Below, piece after piece: positions 5,135 through 8,785 of a stretch of 8,785 nucleotides of DNA; position 1 is the stretch's first letter, and each line of letters opens with the position of its first letter. The position numbers were made by a program, and so were the translations under genes. The DNA comes from Woeseiaceae bacterium (GTDB lineage Bacteria > Pseudomonadota > Gammaproteobacteria > Steroidobacterales > Woeseiaceae): NCBI GenBank assembly GCA_013138675.1, contig WTCH01000323.1, positions 1 to 8,785 on the forward strand, written 5' to 3'. The notes under the pieces were generated by a model, which did not search any database, had not been told where the DNA came from, and saw only the letters and a program-made list of their open reading frames with translations.

Positions 5135-6118
5135 ATGCGGGAACTGAGCGAGCTGGTCGAGACTGCAACGTCGGAAATCGACGCTGCGAGTGACTTGGCC
5201 GCGCTGGATGCGGTACGGGTAAGTTACCTTGGCAAGAAAGGCGAGCTCACGTCACGCCTGAAATCGCTGAGTGAGCTGCCCGCCGAAGAGCGGCCCGCAG
5301 CCGGACAGGAAATCAACCAGGCCAAGCAGGCACTTCAGACGCGTATCAATGAGCGCCGCGAAGCGCTCGATTCGGCTGCCCTGGAAGCCAAGCTCATCGA
5401 CGATGCTGTCGACGTTACGCTACCCGGACGCGGTGCATCGATTGGTGGGCGGCATCCGGTGTCGAGAGCGATGGCACGGATCGACCGCATCTTCCGCAAT
5501 GCCGGCTTCGGCATCCGCTCTGGTCCTGAAATTGAGGATGATTTTCACAATTTCACGGCATTGAATTTCCCCGAGAATCATCCGGCGCGTGCTCTGCACG
5601 ATACATTCTTTTTTCCGGGTGGAAATCTGTTGCGTACGCACACATCTCCGGTTCAGATCAGATCCATGGTCAAGGAAGGTGTGCCCATTCGAATTATTGC
5701 GCCCGGTCGAGTCTATCGCTTCGACTCGGATCAGACGCACACACCGATGTTCCATCAGGTCGAAGGCCTCGTCATCGATCGTGGCGTCAGCATGGCCAAT
5801 TTGAAGGCCGTGCTGCACCAGTTTGTCGAGAGCTTTTTCGAGCGCGATGCCGAGTTGCGCTTCAGGGCGTCGTACTTTCCGTTCACGGAACCGTCGGCTG
5901 AAGTCGACATTCTGTGGGGAGAGGGCAAATGGCTAGAATTCCTGGGCTGCGGCATGGTTCACCCGAATGTCCTTGAGGCAGCGGGTGTCGATTCAGAAGA
6001 ATTTACGGGATATGCGTTCGGCATGGGCGTTGAGCGACTTGCGATGTTGCGTTACGGCGTGACGGACTTGCGCACCTTTTTTGAAAATGACCTCCGCTTC
6101 TTGCGGCAGTTCCGGTAG
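5135..6118 (+). CDS. pheS: Phenylalanine--tRNA ligase alpha subunit
   Basis: PheS is the catalytic subunit of the alpha2-beta2 synthetase that charges tRNA-Phe. The protein is 327 residues, equal to E. coli PheS. An N-terminal coiled-coil (about 1-90) contacts the tRNA. The class II core follows, with HPVSRAMARID (107-117), GPEIEDDFHNF (130-140), motif 2 region RVYRFDSDQTHTPMFHQVEG (192-211), YFPFTEPSAEVD (247-258), GCGMVHPNVL (271-280) and motif 3 GYAFGMGVERLAMLRYG (292-308). Ala294, equivalent to the E. coli residue that shapes the amino-acid pocket, is the normal alanine. The start ATG 5135 gives the family length; GGGG (5123-5126) is a modest ribosome-binding site. An in-frame TTG at 5108 lies in the hairpin and is not favoured. 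pheT starts 5 bases after the stop, so translation is probably coupled. Confidence 0.98.
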   Translation: MRELSELVETATSEIDAASDLAALDAVRVSYLGKKGELTSRLKSLSELPAEERPAAGQEINQAKQALQTRINERREALDSAALEAKLIDDAVDVTLPGRGASIGGRHPVSRAMARIDRIFRNAGFGIRSGPEIEDDFHNFTALNFPENHPARALHDTFFFPGGNLLRTHTSPVQIRSMVKEGVPIRIIAPGRVYRFDSDQTHTPMFHQVEGLVIDRGVSMANLKAVLHQFVESFFERDAELRFRASYFPFTEPSAEVDILWGEGKWLEFLGCGMVHPNVLEAAGVDSEEFTGYAFGMGVERLAMLRYGVTDLRTFFENDLRFLRQFR

Positions 6119-6123
6119 GCGCC

Positions 6124-8502
6124 ATGAAGATTGCAGAATCCTGGTTGCGCGAGTGGGTTGATCCGGACCTCGATACCGAGGCCCTTGCGGAGCGGCTTAC
6201 CATGGCCGGACACGAGGTGGACGGCATTGAGCGCGAAGGTGAAGGCCTCGACGGCGTTGTTATTGCCGAGGTCGTAGAAGTTGGGAAGCACCCCGACGCT
6301 GATCGGCTGAGTGTCTGTAAAGTTAACGACGGTAGTGGCGCTCTGGTCGATGTCGTCTGCGGCGCACCGAACGTTGTCAAAGGCATGAAGAGCCCGCTGG
6401 CGAAGCCCGGCGTGAAACTGCCAAACGGCCTCAAGCTTCGTAAGTCCAAGATTCGCGGCGTTGTCTCCAATGGAATGCTATGTTCGGCGATCGAGCTCGG
6501 GCTCGGCGACGAATCTGACGGGATCATTGCATTGCCTGATGATGCCGAAGTTGGTAGTGCGTTGACGGACTACCTTGGGTTGCCGGATGCCATCATCGAC
6601 CTGGACCTTACCCCGAATCGTGGCGATTGCTTCAGCGTACTTGGCATCGCCCGGGATATTTCCGCATTGACCGGCAAGACATTGCGAGCCACCACGGTGT
6701 CGCCGGTTCAGGCGACGATTGAAGACACACATCCGGTCGACGTTGTCCTGCCCGAAGGCTGTCCAAATTTTGCCGGTCGTGTCATACGAAATATCGATCC
6801 TACGGCCAAATCGCCCGTGTGGATGAGCGAGAAACTACGCCGATCAGGCCTCAGAGCAATCCATCCGGTCGTGGACGTCACCAATTTCGTCATGCTGGAG
6901 CTCGGGCAACCGCTTCACGCCTACGATCTGAATCTCGTCAAAGGGCCAATACGGCCCAGGTTGGCCAAGAAGGGCGAGAAGGTGGTTCTCCTGGATGAGA
7001 AGGAAGTCTCGGTTAATGAAGACACGCTCGTGATCAGTGATGATTCGGGCGCCATAGGCCTGGCCGGCATCATGGGTGGACTGAGCACCGCGGTTAGCGA
7101 GAATACCGTGGATGTTTTCTTCGAAGCAGCATTCTGGCCGCAGAAATTTATTGCGGGGCGTGCACGCTCGTACGGAATGCACACCGACGCCTCGCTGAGA
7201 TTCGAGCGTGGCGTCGATCCCGAAGGCCAGGCACGGGCAGTTGAACGGGCAACCGAACTACTCATCGAAATCTCCGGCGGTGAGGCAGGCCCATTGGTCG
7301 TCGAATCCGCACCCGAGTTTCTGCCGAAGCGCGACACAATTCGGGTTCGTCGATCTCGGGTTTCGACGCTCCTGGGGGTCGATATTGCGGATGACAAGGT
7401 CACCGATATTTTGCAGCGTCTTGGCCTGTCAGTTACCCAGGTTGACGACGGCTGGGATGTAATTTCGCCCAGTCATCGCTTCGATATCGAGATTGAAGTG
7501 GACTTAATCGAGGAAATCGCCCGGGTTTTCGGCTACGACGAGATCCCGGAGGCGACGGCGATCGCCGAAACGCCACTTGAGTTGGTCACCGAGTCGCAGA
7601 TCGATCTGGAGGTCGCAGCGACAACACTCGTTGCTCGAGATTACCAGGAAGTGATTACGTACAGTTTTGTTGATCCTGATTCAAATAAGCGATTGACTGA
7701 TATTGATTCCGAACTTGTTTTGAGTAACCCAATTTCTTCTGAAATGTCCGTCATGCGTTCGTCGTTATGGCCCGGCATGTTGATGGCGGCGTCGGCAAAT
7801 GCATCACGCCAGCAAGAAAGAGTTCGCCTGTTTGAAATCGGCAAGTCATTTCACGGCACACTCGCCGAGCATGATGAGGTTGTCAGAATCGGCGGAGTCT
7901 GTATTGGTTCCGTGCTTCCGGAGCAGTGGGGGAGCAAGAGTCAATCCATTGATTTCTTTGACATAAAGTCCGACATTGTTGTGCTTCTTGAATTGGCAGG
8001 CGATGTTTCGGGGCTCGAGTTTTGTGCAACAGAGCATCCTGCTCTGCAGCCCGGACAAGCTGCGAAAATCATGCGTGACGGCGTGACTCTCGGCGTCGCA
8101 GGAAAGATGCACCCACGTCATGGCCGGTTTTTCGAACTCAAACGCGATGTGTTTCTTTTTGAATTGGACGCAGCAGCTGCACTGGCATCTCGTGCTCCCA
8201 AAGCTGAATCGATTTCGAAGTTCCCGTCAATTCGTCGTGACATTGCCATCGTCGTGGACGACAAAATATCTGCTGCCGATCTGATTTCTGCCGTCGAATC
8301 CAGCGCCCCTGCATTGATTTCGACTGTCAGGATTTTTGACATTTATAAGGGCCCGGGCATAGAAGCTGGGCTAAAAAGCGTAGCTTTAGGGTTGATTTTG
8401 CAGGAAACATCCCGCACCCTTACTGACGATGACGCGGACGCCGTAATGGCCGCAGCAGTGCAAAAAATACAGGAAAAATTCGGCGGCGAGTTGAGAGACT
8501 AA
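6124..8502 (+). CDS. pheT: Phenylalanine--tRNA ligase beta subunit
   Basis: The beta subunit binds tRNA-Phe and edits misacylated Tyr-tRNA-Phe. It has 792 residues (E. coli 795). Domains in order: B1 start MKIAESWLREWV; an OB-fold tRNA-binding domain (about 40-150, with VGKHPDADRLSVCKV and SNGMLCSAIELGL); B3/B4 editing module (about 212-385, with DVTNFVMLELGQPLHAYD and GRARSYGMHTDASLRFERGVD split across 345-364); B5 (about 402-475, with VDLIEEIARVFGYDEIP); a catalytically inactive synthetase-like core (about 480-690); and a C-terminal ferredoxin-like anticodon-binding domain (about 700-792, with FPSIRRDIAIVVDD and TLTDDDADAVM). It starts 5 bases after pheS and ends 5 bases before ihfA, with no strong ribosome-binding site at its own start, which suggests coupling to pheS. 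The base composition drops inside the gene from about 7650 onward. Confidence 0.98.
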   Translation: MKIAESWLREWVDPDLDTEALAERLTMAGHEVDGIEREGEGLDGVVIAEVVEVGKHPDADRLSVCKVNDGSGALVDVVCGAPNVVKGMKSPLAKPGVKLPNGLKLRKSKIRGVVSNGMLCSAIELGLGDESDGIIALPDDAEVGSALTDYLGLPDAIIDLDLTPNRGDCFSVLGIARDISALTGKTLRATTVSPVQATIEDTHPVDVVLPEGCPNFAGRVIRNIDPTAKSPVWMSEKLRRSGLRAIHPVVDVTNFVMLELGQPLHAYDLNLVKGPIRPRLAKKGEKVVLLDEKEVSVNEDTLVISDDSGAIGLAGIMGGLSTAVSENTVDVFFEAAFWPQKFIAGRARSYGMHTDASLRFERGVDPEGQARAVERATELLIEISGGEAGPLVVESAPEFLPKRDTIRVRRSRVSTLLGVDIADDKVTDILQRLGLSVTQVDDGWDVISPSHRFDIEIEVDLIEEIARVFGYDEIPEATAIAETPLELVTESQIDLEVAATTLVARDYQEVITYSFVDPDSNKRLTDIDSELVLSNPISSEMSVMRSSLWPGMLMAASANASRQQERVRLFEIGKSFHGTLAEHDEVVRIGGVCIGSVLPEQWGSKSQSIDFFDIKSDIVVLLELAGDVSGLEFCATEHPALQPGQAAKIMRDGVTLGVAGKMHPRHGRFFELKRDVFLFELDAAAALASRAPKAESISKFPSIRRDIAIVVDDKISAADLISAVESSAPALISTVRIFDIYKGPGIEAGLKSVALGLILQETSRTLTDDDADAVMAAAVQKIQEKFGGELRD

Positions 8503-8507
8503 AAGCA

Positions 8508-8785
8508 ATGGCACTGACAAAAGCAGACATGGCCGAATCACTGTTCAACGAGCTTGGACTCAATAAGAGAGAAGCGCGGGAACTGGTCGATATGTACTTT
8601 GAGGAACTGCGAGCATCACTAGCAGTTGGGGAGCAGGTCAAACTTTCCGGTTTCGGGAATTTTGATCTTCGGGATAAAAAAGAAAGGCCGGGACGTAACC
8701 CTAAGACGGGTGAAGAAATCCCGATAACTGCACGACGTGTAGTCACGTTTCGGCCCGGACAAAAACTAAAGGCCCGAGTAGAAGC
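8508..8785 (+). CDS. ihfA: Integration host factor alpha subunit (3' end cut by window)
   Basis: IHF-alpha pairs with IHF-beta to bend DNA sharply at specific sites. It serves in nucleoid organisation, transcription, recombination and replication. The visible 92 codons start MALTKADMAESLFNELGL and continue through GEQVKLSGFGNFDLRDK (41-57), RPGRNPKTGEEIPI (60-73) with the intercalating Pro65, and RRVVTFRPGQKLKARVE. This is nearly the E. coli sequence, which has 99 residues, so only the last few codons are missing. The start ATG lies 5 bases after the pheT stop. The ribosome-binding site is weak (GAGAG at 8493-8497), consistent with coupling to pheT. The arm segment 60-73 separates it clearly from HU proteins. 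The alpha rather than beta call rests on sequence and on its position after pheT. Confidence 0.96.
   Translation, partial: MALTKADMAESLFNELGLNKREARELVDMYFEELRASLAVGEQVKLSGFGNFDLRDKKERPGRNPKTGEEIPITARRVVTFRPGQKLKARVE

Noticed and set aside
1..8785. Search for CRISPR repeats, insertion sequences, toxin-antitoxin or defence genes
   Set aside because: No regularly spaced repeats, transposase motifs, terminal inverted repeats or accessory-type genes were seen; the window is a core-genome region.

Overview
The window looks like a core chromosomal segment from a gammaproteobacterium (a betaproteobacterium is less likely). From memory of the families, UvrB, IF3, L35, L20, PheS, PheT and IhfA all read as close relatives of the E. 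coli proteins. The order infC-rpmI-rplT-pheS-pheT-ihfA is the classical proteobacterial translation/IHF operon. Both tRNA genes encode their CCA ends. By eye the DNA is moderately GC-rich (mid-50s percent). I see no mobile element, CRISPR array, toxin-antitoxin pair, defence gene or phage remnant, and no new multi-gene system.

Layout, left part (1-1454): the last 26 codons of a plus-strand gene (probably DUF3604 family) meet a strong bidirectional terminator. On the minus strand follow tRNA-Asn(GUU) and a PLP-dependent aspartate-type aminotransferase. The transcription order there is aminotransferase, then tRNA-Asn, then terminator. Middle (1482-3705): uvrB is divergent from the aminotransferase across only 27 bp, so at least part of each promoter must lie inside the other gene. 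A perfect 10+10 bp inverted repeat sits in the uvrB 5' end. tRNA-Val(GAC) follows uvrB.

Right part (3783-8785): a likely promoter and leader precede infC, which appears to start at a non-standard ATC codon behind an excellent Shine-Dalgarno sequence. Then come rpmI, rplT, pheS, pheT and ihfA, all on the plus strand. Three junctions are short (14, 5 and 5 nt). The 100-nt infC-rpmI gap and the 48-nt rplT-pheS gap each hold a hairpin. ihfA runs off the right end, missing only its last few codons.

The right block supplies translation initiation (IF3), two 50S proteins, both subunits of phenylalanyl-tRNA synthetase and the alpha subunit of the nucleoid protein IHF. The left block holds nucleotide excision repair (UvrB), amino-acid metabolism and two tRNAs. 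The observations most worth checking are the ATC start of infC, the intergenic hairpins (candidate L20-type and pheST control sites), the palindrome at the uvrB/aminotransferase divergent junction, and the absence of thrS just upstream of infC.
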